From contig NZ_BMMM01000025.1 of assembly GCF_014645835.1 (NCBI RefSeq), positions 66,641 to 130,640 of the forward strand: a DNA stretch of 64,000 nt, given 5' to 3'. Positions 32,417 to 40,990 of this stretch are shown here, piece by piece. The number at the start of each line of letters is the position of its first letter. Position 1 is the first letter of the stretch. The notes under the pieces are model-generated. The model was not told the DNA's origin. It saw only the letters and a list, made by a program, of their open reading frames with translations, and searched no databases. The position numbers and the translations under genes are program-made. The stretch is from Streptomyces albiflavescens. GTDB lineage: Bacteria > Actinomycetota > Actinomycetes > Streptomycetales > Streptomycetaceae.

Positions 32417-33043
32417 ATGACTCGACCGCCGACCGCCGCGCAGCGGCGTGTCATCGAGGCCGCCGATCCCGTGACCGGACGGCTGAAGGGCACGGAGGCC
32501 CAGCTCACCGCGCTGGTCAAGCGCGGGCTGGCCTTTCGGCATCCACGGCCGCCGCACGACCATTTTCTGACTCCCGCCGGGCATCGCGTACGGGAGACGC
32601 CCGAGCCGGTCGCCGCCGTCGAGGCCCCCGTCGCGGCCGAGGCCGGTGTGTTCGCCGCGCGGATCGGCGGCGAGGAGACGGCCGACACCGGGCCGTCCCG
32701 CATACGCGAGGTGCGCAGCGCCTGGGAGGGGCTCCTGGAGCTGCGCCGGATGACCAATCCGGACGGTGCCGTGGAGCGTCCGTGCGGGTGGGAGCGTACG
32801 CATCTGGTGCAGGCCGCCGCGCTCGCGCTGGAGGCCGCGGGGCACCGGCCCGCGGGGGCGGAGGGCGGCGGTTACCGGGTGCGGGCGACACCGCAGCCGG
32901 AGGCCGTCGCCGTGCGCGAGCCGGATTCCGGGGCGCTGCGTGCCTGCGCGGCCACGCTGGAGAAAGCCGGCTGGCAGGTCGGCGAGCACACGGAGCCGCG
33001 CACGGGGGCGCGGTATGTGCTGGCCTCGCCGCGACGGGTGTGA
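32417..33043 (+). CDS. Hypothetical protein
   Basis: A 208-aa protein that I cannot assign. The first 60 residues resemble a winged-helix-like or replication-type module (AAQRRVIEAADPVTGRLKGT, LTALVKRGLAFRHPRP, FLTPAGHRVRE), with the look of a helix-turn-helix plus wing. The middle is alanine- and proline-rich. Near 100-135 lies a second helical block (VRSAWEGLLELRRMTNPDGA, ERTHLVQAAALALEAAGH), and the C-terminus (AATLEKAGWQVGEHTEPRTG) looks like a small alpha-beta unit. ATG 32417 is preceded by GGAGGGAGGGAG. Its leader consists of five copies of its own start region. Confidence 0.7.
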   Translation: MTRPPTAAQRRVIEAADPVTGRLKGTEAQLTALVKRGLAFRHPRPPHDHFLTPAGHRVRETPEPVAAVEAPVAAEAGVFAARIGGEETADTGPSRIREVRSAWEGLLELRRMTNPDGAVERPCGWERTHLVQAAALALEAAGHRPAGAEGGGYRVRATPQPEAVAVREPDSGALRACAATLEKAGWQVGEHTEPRTGARYVLASPRRV

Positions 33044-33131
33044 GGAGGGGGGCCGGAATGACGTGCGGTACAAGGGAGTTGGATGGATCAGTCCTGATCG
33101 CCGTAGAGATCGCCGCAGAAATGGGGAAGTC

Positions 33132-33554
33132 GTGGCAGAGCCGTTTTCCGTCGCAGTGACCGTCCGCGGGTACGAGACCGATGTGCAGGGGCACCTCAAC
33201 CAGAGCGTGTATCTGCAGTACGCAGAGCACGCCCGCTGGTCGCTGCTGCAAGCGGCCGGGATCAGTCAGACCGAGCTGATAGGCAAGGGCGTGGGCCCGG
33301 TGGCCCTGGAGACCACCATCCGCTACAAACGGGAGCTGCGCGCCGGGGACGAGGTCGAGGTGACCTGCGACTTCCACTGGGGTGAGGGCAAGAGCTTCCG
33401 CATCGAGCAGACGATCCGCAAGACGGACGGCACGGTGTCCGCCGAGATCTCCGCGGTCGGCGGACTGCTCGACCTCAAGGAGCGCAGGCTGGTCGCCGAC
33501 CCGCGCGAGTACTTCCGGGCACTGGCCACCGATCCGCGGCTGTTCGGGCTCTGA
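33132..33554 (+). CDS. Acyl-CoA thioesterase (4HBT hot-dog fold)
   Basis: A 140-aa thioesterase of the 4-hydroxybenzoyl-CoA/YbgC-like group. The N-terminal block VTVRGYETDVQGHLNQSVYL contains the conserved Asp (ETDVQGHLN), placed as the catalytic aspartate is in this family. YAEHARWSLLQAAG forms the central hot-dog helix, and later strands (ALETTIRYKRELRAGDEVEV) are typical. The substrate is not deducible. GTG 33132 is chosen as start because the homologous part begins at once (AEPFSVAVTVRGYE) and GGGGA precedes it. Small repeats (GTCACGGACGGCGG) follow downstream. Confidence 0.85.
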   Translation: MAEPFSVAVTVRGYETDVQGHLNQSVYLQYAEHARWSLLQAAGISQTELIGKGVGPVALETTIRYKRELRAGDEVEVTCDFHWGEGKSFRIEQTIRKTDGTVSAEISAVGGLLDLKERRLVADPREYFRALATDPRLFGL

Positions 33555-33627
33555 ACGTCACGGACGGCGGTGTCCGCGTGGCCGTGACCGTCACGGACGG
33601 CGGCCTCTGCGTGGCCGTGGCCGTCAC

Positions 33628-33775
33628 GGACGTGTGTCCTCGGGGCATCGCGGCAGCGTGACGGTCACCGTCAGGCCGCCGTCCTCGCGCGGGCGGGCGA
33701 CGACCTCCCCGTCGTGGGCGCGGGCGATGGAGCGGACGATGGACAGACCGAGGCCCGCACCCTTGGAGATGACGA
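33628..33775 (-). pseudogene. Histidine kinase C-terminal remnant
   Basis: The minus strand reads VISKGAGLGLSIVRSIARAH then DGEVVARPREDGGLTVTVTL, the G2 box and end of a HATPase domain. The rest of the kinase is missing: at about 33775 the sequence switches to the tail of an ABC permease on the other strand. The two tails face inward at one junction, as a large internal deletion or recombination would leave. Confidence 0.75.
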
Positions 33776-34013
33776 CGCGCAGTTCCTCGCCCTGTCCCTG
33801 CTGCTGTCCGCCCTCGGCGGCGCGGCCGGCGCCCTGCTGGGCCTGGCCGTCACCACCGGGTACGCCCTCTACCAGGGATGGCCGACCGTCGTACCGCCGT
33901 GGGCGCTTGCCGGCGGCGTCGCGGCCACCTTGGTGATCGGCGGCCTGGCCGGGCTGTACCCGGCGATCCGCGCGTCACGGCTGTCGCCGACCGAGGCGCT
34001 CGCGGCCCCTTGA
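33776..34013 (+). pseudogene. FtsX/MacB-type permease C-terminal remnant
   Basis: AQFLALSLLLSALGGAAGAL then LGLAVTTGYALYQG, and the ending GLAGLYPAIRASRLSPTEAL form the last two transmembrane helices and the diagnostic terminus of MacB/FtsX permeases. Upstream of 33776 the frame reads antisense of the kinase fragment, so the N-terminal three-quarters is gone. A short ORF from 33714 could be translated but would be chimeric. Confidence 0.75.
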
Positions 34014-34023
34014 GGGAACCGGC

Positions 34024-34425
34024 CTACGCGTCCAGCAACTCCGGCGAGTGCTGGGCGTCGTAGGCCGCGCGCGACTCGGCGATCGTCACACGGTGCCGCT
34101 CGGCCCAGTCGGTCAGGGACAGCAGGGTCGCGTGCAACTCCCGGGCCACCGGGGTGAGTTCGTACTCGACCTTCGGCGGCACCGTGGGATGGACGGTCCG
34201 CGTGAGAAGTCCGTCGCGTTCCAGATTGCGCAGTGTGAGCGTCAGCATGCGGCGGCTGATTCCCTCCACGCTCCGCTCCAGCTCGGTGAAGCGGATGGGG
34301 CCGTGCGCTGCGGCCACGATGATCAGCACGCTCCATTTTCCGGCGACCCTGTCAAGAACTTCACGGACCGGGCACGCCTGCGCGAGCACGGCCTGCGAGG
34401 TAACACCGGTGTTCCCCTGGGACAT
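34024..34425 (-). CDS. HxlR-family transcriptional regulator
   Basis: A 133-aa winged-helix regulator. The conserved N-terminal Cys is present (ACPVREVLDRVAGKWSVLII; Cys18), followed by IRFTELERSVEGISRRMLTL (recognition helix) and RTVHPTVPPKVEYELTPVAR (wing), with a C-terminal dimer helix. In several HxlR proteins the Cys senses electrophiles or oxidants. It is divergent from an MFS exporter gene with a 98-bp gap, so control of that exporter is the natural inference. Confidence 0.92.
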   Translation of the reverse strand: MSQGNTGVTSQAVLAQACPVREVLDRVAGKWSVLIIVAAAHGPIRFTELERSVEGISRRMLTLTLRNLERDGLLTRTVHPTVPPKVEYELTPVARELHATLLSLTDWAERHRVTIAESRAAYDAQHSPELLDA

Positions 34426-34465
34426 CGAAGTGCCTCCTTATGCCGGTCTCCATGGTCACTCACGA

Positions 34466-34497
34466 TGTACCCCGTTACAAGTCGTGCACCTAGGCAC
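34466..34497. promoter_or_regulatory. Possible HxlR operator half-sites
   Basis: Two short dyads in the divergent gap: TGTA-N6-TACA at 34466-34479 and GTGC-N6-GCAC at 34484-34497, both 14 bp and spaced 4 bp apart. Weak individually; the location is the main support. Confidence 0.35.
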
Positions 34498-34523
34498 CCT
34501 TGAAGAGCACGGAGGTCATCGCC

Positions 34524-35996
34524 ATGCCGTCCCGGAGCGAGTCACCGACACCACGAACGTACTCCCGCTGGGCCTCGCTCGTCGTCCTGTGCGCGGGCAC
34601 GCTGATGACGATCCTGGACGGGAACATCGTCACGGTCGCGATGCCGGCGATCCAGAGCGATCTCGGTTTCTCGGGACCGGGGCTCGCCTGGGTCGTGAAC
34701 GCGTATCTGATCCCCTTCGGCGGACTGCTGCTCCTGGTGGGGCGGCTCGGGGACCTGGTCGGCCGCAAGCGGATGTTCGCCGCCGGGCTCGCGGTGTTCA
34801 CCGCGGCGTCCGTGCTGTGCGGAGTCGCCACCGACCAGGGCACGCTCGTCGCGGCCCGTGCGCTGCAGGGTGTCGGCGGGGCGATGACCTCGGCCGTCGT
34901 TCTCGGCATGCTCGTCGCGCTCTTCCCCGAGCCGCGCGAACAGGCCCGTGCCATCGCGGTGTTCAGCGCGGTCGGCGCGGCGGGCGGGGCGCTCGGCACG
35001 TTCCTCGGCGGGGCACTGACGCAGACGCTCAACTGGCACTGGATCTTTCTGATCAACCTGCCGATCGGGGTGGTGGCCTGGCTCGCCGCGCTGCGGATTC
35101 TCGCCCCGGACAAGGGAGTCGGTCTCGGCAGGGGCGCCGACTACCCCGGCGCGGCCCTGGTCACGGGCGCGCTGATGCTGACGGTGTACGCCATCGTGGG
35201 CGCCGGAGACCGGGGCCTCGGCGGCACCCTGACCCTCGCGGCCGTCTCGCTCGTCCTCTTCGGGGCCTTCACCGTGCGGCAGGCGCGTGCCGCCCGCCCA
35301 CTGCTCCGGCTGCGGCTCTTCCGCTCCCGCGCCCTGACCAGCGCGAACGGCGTCCAGATTTTGATGATCGCGGGGATGTACGGCTTCCAGTACATCGGCG
35401 CGCTCTACCTCCAACGCGTCCTGGGCTACAGCGAGTTGCTCACCGGCACGGCGTTCCTGCCGGCGCCGATCGCGATCGGGGTGCTGATGCTCGGCCTGTC
35501 GGCACGCACGATCGCCCGCTTCGGCCCGTACCGCGTGCTGCTCGCCGGGCTCGCCCTCATCACCGCGGGCATGGCCCTGCTGAGCCGGGCCCCGGTCGAC
35601 GGCAGGTACGTCGCCGATGTGCTCCCCCCGCTGCTCCTGCTCGCCGCCGGTTTCGCGGCCGCGATGCCCGCGGTGACCGGGCTCGCCATGTCGGGCGCCC
35701 GCGAGGAGGACGCGGGACTGGCTTCCGGGCTCTTCAACACCACCCAGGTGGTGGGCGGTTCACTGGGGCTCGCGGTCCTGACGACACTGGCGGCGAGCCG
35801 CACGGAACGGCTGATCGGCGGGGGCGCGCACACCGTGGCGGCGACAGCGGACGGCTACCGGCTGGCGTTCGGTGTGGCCACGGGCATCGCGGCGACGGCC
35901 CTGCTGCTGGCGGCCGCGCTCCTGCGACCGGGGCGCCCGGCCTCCACCCCGGCGCCGCAGGCCGGGCGTCAGTCCCGCGCGAACGCCTCCCTGTGA
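34524..35996 (+). CDS. MFS drug exporter (DHA2, EmrB/QacA type)
   Basis: A 490-aa proton-driven exporter with about 14 transmembrane helices. Motif A is GRLGDLVGRKRMFAAG near 76, motif D-like LDGNIVTVAMPAI follows helix 1, and motif C-like GAAGGALGTFLGG lies near 155. The C-terminal half is typical of the DHA2 group. ATG 34524 is selected because GGAGGT lies seven bases upstream; the TTG at 34500 in frame is unlikely. It is divergent from the HxlR regulator. Its 3' end overlaps the convergent NAD(P)-binding gene by 28 bp. Confidence 0.92.
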   Translation: MPSRSESPTPRTYSRWASLVVLCAGTLMTILDGNIVTVAMPAIQSDLGFSGPGLAWVVNAYLIPFGGLLLLVGRLGDLVGRKRMFAAGLAVFTAASVLCGVATDQGTLVAARALQGVGGAMTSAVVLGMLVALFPEPREQARAIAVFSAVGAAGGALGTFLGGALTQTLNWHWIFLINLPIGVVAWLAALRILAPDKGVGLGRGADYPGAALVTGALMLTVYAIVGAGDRGLGGTLTLAAVSLVLFGAFTVRQARAARPLLRLRLFRSRALTSANGVQILMIAGMYGFQYIGALYLQRVLGYSELLTGTAFLPAPIAIGVLMLGLSARTIARFGPYRVLLAGLALITAGMALLSRAPVDGRYVADVLPPLLLLAAGFAAAMPAVTGLAMSGAREEDAGLASGLFNTTQVVGGSLGLAVLTTLAASRTERLIGGGAHTVAATADGYRLAFGVATGIAATALLLAAALLRPGRPASTPAPQAGRQSRANASL

Positions 35997-36823
35997 TCGC
36001 GCGCCCACCGGGCATACGTACGCGGCGCACGGTCCAGCACCTGCCGGACGTCCTCCGTCAGCACCGCGTTCCCGCCCTTGCGGACATACGCCGTGCCCGC
36101 CAGGACACCCTCGGCGTAGGTCTCGGACATACCGGCCCGAAGGAACTGCTCGCGGAGCGCGTCCGGGGGTACGTCCGCGGTGGTGACCGGGCGGCCGAGG
36201 ATCTCGGCGAGGGTGGCGGCCTGGTCCTGGGTGGTGAGGAGTTCGGGTCCGGTCAGGGTGTAGACACGGCCCGTGTGCCCCGGCGCGAGCAGGGCCTCGG
36301 CCGCGACCTCCGAGACATCACGCGGGTCGATGACACCCTGTGTGCCGGTCCCGGTCATGTTGGACACCGGGTTGCCGGAGTGGATCGCCTCCGCCCAGCT
36401 CAGAGTGTTGGAGGCGAACGACGAGGGGCGCAGGATCGTCCACTCCAACTCGCTTGCCCGGACGGCCTGTTCACCACCGAGGTGCCAGGTGCCGACCGGC
36501 CCGAGGGCCGGGTCGCCCGTGCCGATGGCCGAGAGCTTCACGACCCGGCGTACGCCCGCCGCGCGCGCCGCCGCGACCAGCGCCGCGTCGGCGTCCGCGT
36601 CGCCGGGTCCCAGGACGCCCACCGCGAAGAGAGCGGACACCCCGGACAGGGCGGCCTCCACGGAGGCGGGCTCGTGATGGTCGCCGCGCACCACCTCGAC
36701 GCCGGCGGGCACCCGCGCGCGGGCCGGGTCCCGGGTCAGCGCGCGGGCCTTCTCGCCACGCGCCGCGAGCTGTCGTAGAAGTTCACTGCCGATGGTGCCC
36801 GTGGCACCGGTCACTAGGATCAT
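35969..36823 (-). CDS. NmrA-like NAD(P)-binding oxidoreductase
   Basis: A 284-aa atypical short-chain dehydrogenase. The N-terminal dinucleotide motif is VTGATGTIGSELLRQLAARG (GxxGxxG), then ALTRDPARARVPAGVEVVRG. VKLSAIGTGDPAL and WHLGGEQAVRASELEWTILR follow, as in NmrA/QOR2-like proteins, which lack the classical YxxxK dyad in strict form. ATG 36823 begins MILVTGATG, the family start, with GAGAG upstream; the frame is open further without support. It is divergent from an AraC-type regulator (96-bp gap), which may control it. Confidence 0.88.
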   Translation of the reverse strand: MILVTGATGTIGSELLRQLAARGEKARALTRDPARARVPAGVEVVRGDHHEPASVEAALSGVSALFAVGVLGPGDADADAALVAAARAAGVRRVVKLSAIGTGDPALGPVGTWHLGGEQAVRASELEWTILRPSSFASNTLSWAEAIHSGNPVSNMTGTGTQGVIDPRDVSEVAAEALLAPGHTGRVYTLTGPELLTTQDQAATLAEILGRPVTTADVPPDALREQFLRAGMSETYAEGVLAGTAYVRKGGNAVLTEDVRQVLDRAPRTYARWARDHREAFARD

Positions 36824-36919
36824 GTCTCTCACCGTGCCGAGCCGCTGCCGTCGGTCGCTAGGAAATTCCGGCACGGTTCACGGGCCCGACCGGCGCGACG
36901 ACGCCTTTACCGTGGAGGG

Positions 36920-37792
36920 GTGACCACCCGGTATGAGACCGCCGCGCAGGAGACCGCCGACCACGACGCGAAGCCCGGCCCGAACGGCCTCGCCGAGGAG
37001 CCCGTGACCGTGCCCGATGCACTGCGGCCATGGTTCACCGACATCGGGTTCACGTCCGTCGACGGGGATCTGCGCGAGCCGTTCGCCCATGTCCCGGACG
37101 CGGCGACGAAGGTGGTGGTGCGGGTCGAGGAGAACGGTCGCCGCGACGTCCTGGTCGTCGGCCCCCGCACCCGCGCCTCCTACCACGCGAGCAAGCGGCT
37201 GGCGTCCTGTGTGCAGCTGCGCCTCGGACCGGGCGCGGCCCGCCCGCTGCTCGGCGTACCGGCGGTCGACCTCGTCGGCCGGGTGGCACGGCTCGGCGAG
37301 TTCCCGGGTGCGGCCGCCCGCCAACTGGCCGACGAGCTCCTTCCGTTGGAGCCCGCGGAGGTGGTCCCGCATATGGCCGGGACGCTGCCCGAGCGGCTCG
37401 CGCAGGACGACCCTGCGCGCTCCTCGCTGCTGCGACGGGCGGTCGAGGCGATGTCGACCGACGGGAGCCGTCTCCCCTTGGGTGTAAGGGAGTTGGCGGA
37501 CCGTCTCGCCGTCAGCGAGCGACAGTTGCGCAACCTCTTCGCGGACGGTGTCGGTGTCTCGCCCAAGCACTACGCCCGCATCGCCCGCGTACGCCACATC
37601 CTCACGTACGCCCGCCGGTCCCCGGACACCCCGTGGGCCCAACTGGCCGCCGCCACCGGCTACTACGACCAGTCGCACATGACCGCCGACTTCCGCACGC
37701 TGATGGGCGTCCCACCCACGTCGTTCTTCACCGGCCGTCTTCCGGCAGCGCGGCCCTGTCAGGCGTTCGGGTCGGCACCGGTACCTGGTTGA
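36920..37792 (+). CDS. AraC-family transcriptional regulator
   Basis: A 290-aa regulator. The C-terminal AraC DNA-binding domain has two helix-turn-helix units: LGVRELADRLAVSERQLRNL near 192 and SPDTPWAQLAAATGYYDQSH near 232, followed by MTADFRTLMGVPPTSF. The N-terminal half probably binds a ligand. It starts at GTG 36920. The last 65 bp overlap the convergent TMEM175-like gene, and the final 20 residues lie beyond the conserved domain. The natural target is the divergent NmrA-like gene. Confidence 0.9.
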   Translation: MTTRYETAAQETADHDAKPGPNGLAEEPVTVPDALRPWFTDIGFTSVDGDLREPFAHVPDAATKVVVRVEENGRRDVLVVGPRTRASYHASKRLASCVQLRLGPGAARPLLGVPAVDLVGRVARLGEFPGAAARQLADELLPLEPAEVVPHMAGTLPERLAQDDPARSSLLRRAVEAMSTDGSRLPLGVRELADRLAVSERQLRNLFADGVGVSPKHYARIARVRHILTYARRSPDTPWAQLAAATGYYDQSHMTADFRTLMGVPPTSFFTGRLPAARPCQAFGSAPVPG

Positions 37793-38366
37793 AGCCGTAG
37801 TAGATCGCGATCAGGCCGTGGGCGGCCAGGGTCAGCGGGGCCGAGACATACGCCAGGCCGACCGTGGCGGGGTAGGCGAGGGAGCCGAGGGCGAAGCGGA
37901 CGCGGGTGCGGCGGGCGCCCTCTACGTCGACGCGGGCGTCGAAGAGGTGGCCCGTGCGCGTGAGATGCCACCACAGGGCCTGGAAGGCCAGGGCCATCGC
38001 GACCATCACCATGCTGTAGACGGCTGCGGCGACATGGGACGCCTTGTCCTCGCGCAGATACTCCGCGAGCATCGCCGTCGGCCAGGGCACGGCGGCCACG
38101 ACCATCAGGACGAGCAGGTTCAGGAACATCAGGGTGCGGTCGATCCGGGCGACGTAACTGAAGACCTGGTGGTGGTTGATCCACATGATGCCGATGACCA
38201 GGAAGCTGACCACATAGGCGGCGTACGAGGGCCACTGCGCGCCCAGCGCGTGCCACAGGCCGCCGTGCTCACCGATCTCGGGAACCTTGATCTCCAGGAT
38301 CAACAGCGTGATGGCGATGGCGAACACGCCGTCGCTGAAGGCCTCCACACGGCCCGACTCGTTCAT
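37728..38366 (-). CDS. TMEM175-family potassium channel protein
   Basis: A 212-aa membrane protein of the bacterial TMEM175/DUF1211 family, whose studied members are tetrameric K+ channels. The signature is RVEAFSDGVFAIAITLLIL at 6-24, with the FSD motif at 10-12 in helix 1 and the pore-lining isoleucine and leucine positions after it. Six hydrophobic helices are visible. ATG 38366 is preferred because GGGAG lies eight bases upstream; GTG 38375 in the same frame would add three residues. The 3' end overlaps the AraC gene. Confidence 0.9.
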   Translation of the reverse strand: MNESGRVEAFSDGVFAIAITLLILEIKVPEIGEHGGLWHALGAQWPSYAAYVVSFLVIGIMWINHHQVFSYVARIDRTLMFLNLLVLMVVAAVPWPTAMLAEYLREDKASHVAAAVYSMVMVAMALAFQALWWHLTRTGHLFDARVDVEGARRTRVRFALGSLAYPATVGLAYVSAPLTLAAHGLIAIYYGFNQVPVPTRTPDRAALPEDGR

Positions 38367-38482
38367 GACGTGCACTCCCCCTCGTGGTCATGACTGTGCG
38401 CTCAGACCGTAGCCCAGCATCCGCTTTCCCCGATCACCAACTCGCCCTCGCTGTACGGGTATACGCCACCCGCAATCTCTGG

Positions 38483-38497
38483 TAGGAAACTTTCCTA
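38483..38497. promoter_or_regulatory. Operator of the chitosanase gene (CsnR-box-like)
   Basis: TAGGAAACTTTCCTA, a perfect dyad about a central C, 42 bases before the start codon. In S. lividans the ROK-family repressor CsnR binds a palindrome of this kind (TTAGGAAA...TTTCCTAA) to control the GH46 chitosanase. No csnR gene is present in the window. Confidence 0.75.
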
Positions 38498-38538
38498 ACA
38501 GTACGCGGCAACGACACACTCCCCTCATCGGAGGTACC

Positions 38539-39354
38539 GTGCACACCCCCCACACAGGCACTTCACGTCGCACCTTGCTCGCCCTGATCGGAGCTTCGCT
38601 GGTGGCAGGTCCGATCATCGCCACCCAGTCCGCGACCGCCGCGCCGGCCGGCCTGGACGACCCGGCGAAGAAGGAGATCGCCATGAAGCTGGTCTCCAGC
38701 GCGGAGAACTCCTCGCTGGACTGGAAGGCGCAGTACAAGTACATCGAGGACATCGGCGACGGACGCGGCTACACCGCCGGGATCATCGGCTTCTGTTCCG
38801 GCACCCACGACATGCTCGAACTCGTCGAGCTGTACACCCAGCGCAAGCCCGGCAACGTCCTGGCCAAGTACCTGCCCGCGCTGCGCGAGGTCGACGGCAG
38901 CGACTCGCACGAGGGCCTGGACCCCGGCTTCCCGGCCGACTGGCGGCGGGCCGCACAGGACTCGGCGTTCCAGCGGGCCCAGAACGACGAGCGCGACCGC
39001 GTCTACTTCAACCCGGCCGTACGACAGGGCAAGGCCGACGGCATCGGCGTCCTCGGCCAGTTCACGTATTACGACGCCATCGTGATGCACGGCGACGGCG
39101 GCGACAGCACCAGCTTCAGCAGCATCCGCAGGCGGGCGCTGGCCAAGGCACAGCCGCCCTCCCAGGGCGGCGACGAGGTGACATATCTGAACACCTTCCT
39201 CGACGCGCGGGTGTGGGCGATGAAGCAGGAGGAGGCCCACTCCGACACCAGCCGGGTCGACACCGAGCAGCGGGTCTTCCTGCGCAAGCGGAATCTGAAC
39301 CTGGATCCGCCGCTGGACTGGAAGGTGTACGGGGACAGTTACCACATCGGCTGA
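38539..39354 (+). CDS. csn: Secreted chitosanase, GH46
   Basis: Extracellular endo-chitosanase (EC 3.2.1.132), 271 aa. The N-terminal twin-arginine signal is SRRTLLALIG (Arg10 and Arg11), processed near residue 35. The two catalytic acids of the Streptomyces sp. N174 enzyme are conserved with the same spacing: general acid Glu56 (SSAENSS) and Asp74 (IGDGRGYTAG), 18 residues apart. Other GH46 blocks include GQFTYYDAIVMHG and the C-terminal LDWKVYGDSYHIG. It starts at GTG 38539 with GGAGG upstream (TCGGAGGTACC). It is regulated by the palindrome at 38483. Confidence 0.97.
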   Translation: MHTPHTGTSRRTLLALIGASLVAGPIIATQSATAAPAGLDDPAKKEIAMKLVSSAENSSLDWKAQYKYIEDIGDGRGYTAGIIGFCSGTHDMLELVELYTQRKPGNVLAKYLPALREVDGSDSHEGLDPGFPADWRRAAQDSAFQRAQNDERDRVYFNPAVRQGKADGIGVLGQFTYYDAIVMHGDGGDSTSFSSIRRRALAKAQPPSQGGDEVTYLNTFLDARVWAMKQEEAHSDTSRVDTEQRVFLRKRNLNLDPPLDWKVYGDSYHIG

Positions 39355-39369
39355 CGATCCCCGGTACGG

Positions 39370-39406
39370 CGGAGGGCACGGCACGCTCCTGGCGCCGCGC
39401 CCTCCG
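39370..39406. terminator. Hairpin between csn and the permease gene
   Basis: CGGAGGGC (39370-39377) pairs with GCCCTCCG (39399-39406), in the 65-bp gap between convergent genes. It can serve both directions. Confidence 0.6.
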
Positions 39407-39419
39407 TGTGCCCTGACCG

Positions 39420-40838
39420 TCAGTGGGCCGGTGCGGCCCTGAGGTCCTCCCCCGCCTCCATGGGATGCGTGACCTCGTCGGCGTCCTGCCCCTTGCCCAG
39501 GTGGTTGAAGACGAGGTTGAGGACCACGGCCGCCACGCAGCCCGTGGAGATGCCCGAGTCCAGGACGATCTTCGCCGTCTCGGGGAAGGCGTGGTAGAAG
39601 TCCGGCGCGGTGATCGGGATGATGCCGACGGCGAGCGAGACGGCGACGATGAGGACGTTGTTGTCCTTCTCCAGGCCCGCCCGTACGAGGGTCTGGATGC
39701 CGCTCGCCGCGACCGAGCCGAAGAGGACGACGCCGGCACCGCCGAGGACGGGTCGCGGGACGACGGCGATGAGCGACGCGGCCATCGGGCACAGGCCCAT
39801 CAACACCAGAAAGCCGCCACCGGTGGCGACGACGTACCGGCTGCGGATCCGCGTCATCGCGACCAGGCCGATGTTCTGCGCGAAGGCGCTGCACATGAAG
39901 CCGTTGAAGAGCGGGCTGATCGCCGAGCCGAGGGTGTCGGCGCGCAGGCCCGCCGCGATGGTCTTCTCGTCGGCGGGGCGCTCGACGATCTCGCCCAACG
40001 CGAGCATGTCCGCGGTCGATTCGGTCATCGAGACCACCATCACGACGATCATCGACAGGATTGCGGCGACCTGGAACTGCGGGGCGCCGAAGTGGAACGG
40101 GGTCGGGAAGCCGACGACGTCCGCGTCGGCCACCGGGCCGAAGTCCGTCACGCCGAAGGGGATCGCGACGAGCGTGCCGACGACCAGGCCGAGCAGCACG
40201 GCGATCTGCTTGACGAAGCCGCGTGTGAAGCGGCGCAGGACGAGCACGATGACGAGCGTCACCGCTGCCAGGCCCAGGTACGTCGTCGAACCGTAGTCGT
40301 CGGCCGCGGGGTTGGGGCCCTGCGCCCAGCCGAAGGCGACCGGCAGGAGCGAGACGCCGATGAGCGTGATCACGGAGCCGGTGACGACGGGCGGGAAGAA
40401 GCGGACGGCCTTGCTGAAGAAGGGCGCGGCTATGAAACCGAGGACGCCCGCGACGATGACCGCGCCGAAGATGATCGGCAGGGCATCGCTCTTGTCCTTG
40501 GCGGAGGCGACGACCGCGGTCATGGGCGCGACGCCCGCGAACGTGACGCCGTTGACGAACGGCAGCCTGGCTCCGATCTTCCAGAAGCCCAGGGTCTGCA
40601 GGAAGGTGGCGAGGCCCGCGGTGAACAGGCAGGCGCCGGTGAGGAAGGTCAGTTCGGTTCCGGAGAGTCCGACGGCGGCGCCGACGATCAGCGGCGGGGC
40701 GACGACTCCCGCGTACATGGCGGCGACGTGCTGCAGACCGCTGGTCGCCATCTTCAGGGCGGGGAGTTTCTCGTCAACTGGGTGCTTGGACAGGCCAGTT
40801 GGCTGTGCATCGGTGCTGGGCTCGGGCTGGGCGGCCAC
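39420..40838 (-). CDS. NCS2-family nucleobase/urate permease
   Basis: Proton-coupled purine (urate or xanthine) importer, 472 aa with about 14 hydrophobic segments. Landmarks are LQHVAAMYAGVVAPPLIVGA near 36, LPFVNGVTFAGVAPM near 90, the acidic VSMTESTADMLALGE motif near 275 (substrate/proton Glu), and the GFMCSAFAQNIGLVAMTRIR block near 312, which is the NCS2 signature around the Asn-Xaa-Gly. The gene is last in the run deaminase-permease on the minus strand and separated from the deaminase by 270 bp with two hairpins. Context favours urate or xanthine; the protein alone does not decide it. Confidence 0.92.
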   Translation of the reverse strand: MAAQPEPSTDAQPTGLSKHPVDEKLPALKMATSGLQHVAAMYAGVVAPPLIVGAAVGLSGTELTFLTGACLFTAGLATFLQTLGFWKIGARLPFVNGVTFAGVAPMTAVVASAKDKSDALPIIFGAVIVAGVLGFIAAPFFSKAVRFFPPVVTGSVITLIGVSLLPVAFGWAQGPNPAADDYGSTTYLGLAAVTLVIVLVLRRFTRGFVKQIAVLLGLVVGTLVAIPFGVTDFGPVADADVVGFPTPFHFGAPQFQVAAILSMIVVMVVSMTESTADMLALGEIVERPADEKTIAAGLRADTLGSAISPLFNGFMCSAFAQNIGLVAMTRIRSRYVVATGGGFLVLMGLCPMAASLIAVVPRPVLGGAGVVLFGSVAASGIQTLVRAGLEKDNNVLIVAVSLAVGIIPITAPDFYHAFPETAKIVLDSGISTGCVAAVVLNLVFNHLGKGQDADEVTHPMEAGEDLRAAPAH

Positions 40839-40960
40839 GGCGGCTCCTCCGGTCGGTTACACGTCGGCGTTGACGCGGGGGTCAGGGAGGTGATGCGCGG
40901 TCGTGCGGGACCGGGACGATGACCGTCACGGAGACGGGAGTCTCTGCGACGGAGACCGTT

Positions 40961-40990
40961 CCGGGGCGCGCACGTCCATGCGCGCCCCGG
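40961..40990. terminator. Terminator after the deaminase gene
   Basis: A 12-bp perfect stem, CCGGGGCGCGCA with TGCGCGCCCCGG, and a 6-base loop. A second hairpin (GCCATGGACCC / GGGTCCACGGC, 40999-41025) stands between it and the gene end at 41111. Together they separate the permease from the deaminase transcript. Confidence 0.65.

Noticed and set aside
30212..33199. A 995-residue open frame on the minus strand
   Set aside because: It passes antisense through the aminotransferase, phosphatase and hypothetical genes and through the 32-bp repeats, and has no recognisable domain.
33714..34013. A small intact membrane protein gene
   Set aside because: Its first 20 residues are antisense to the kinase remnant and the rest is the tail of an FtsX-type permease, so it is a chimeric leftover.
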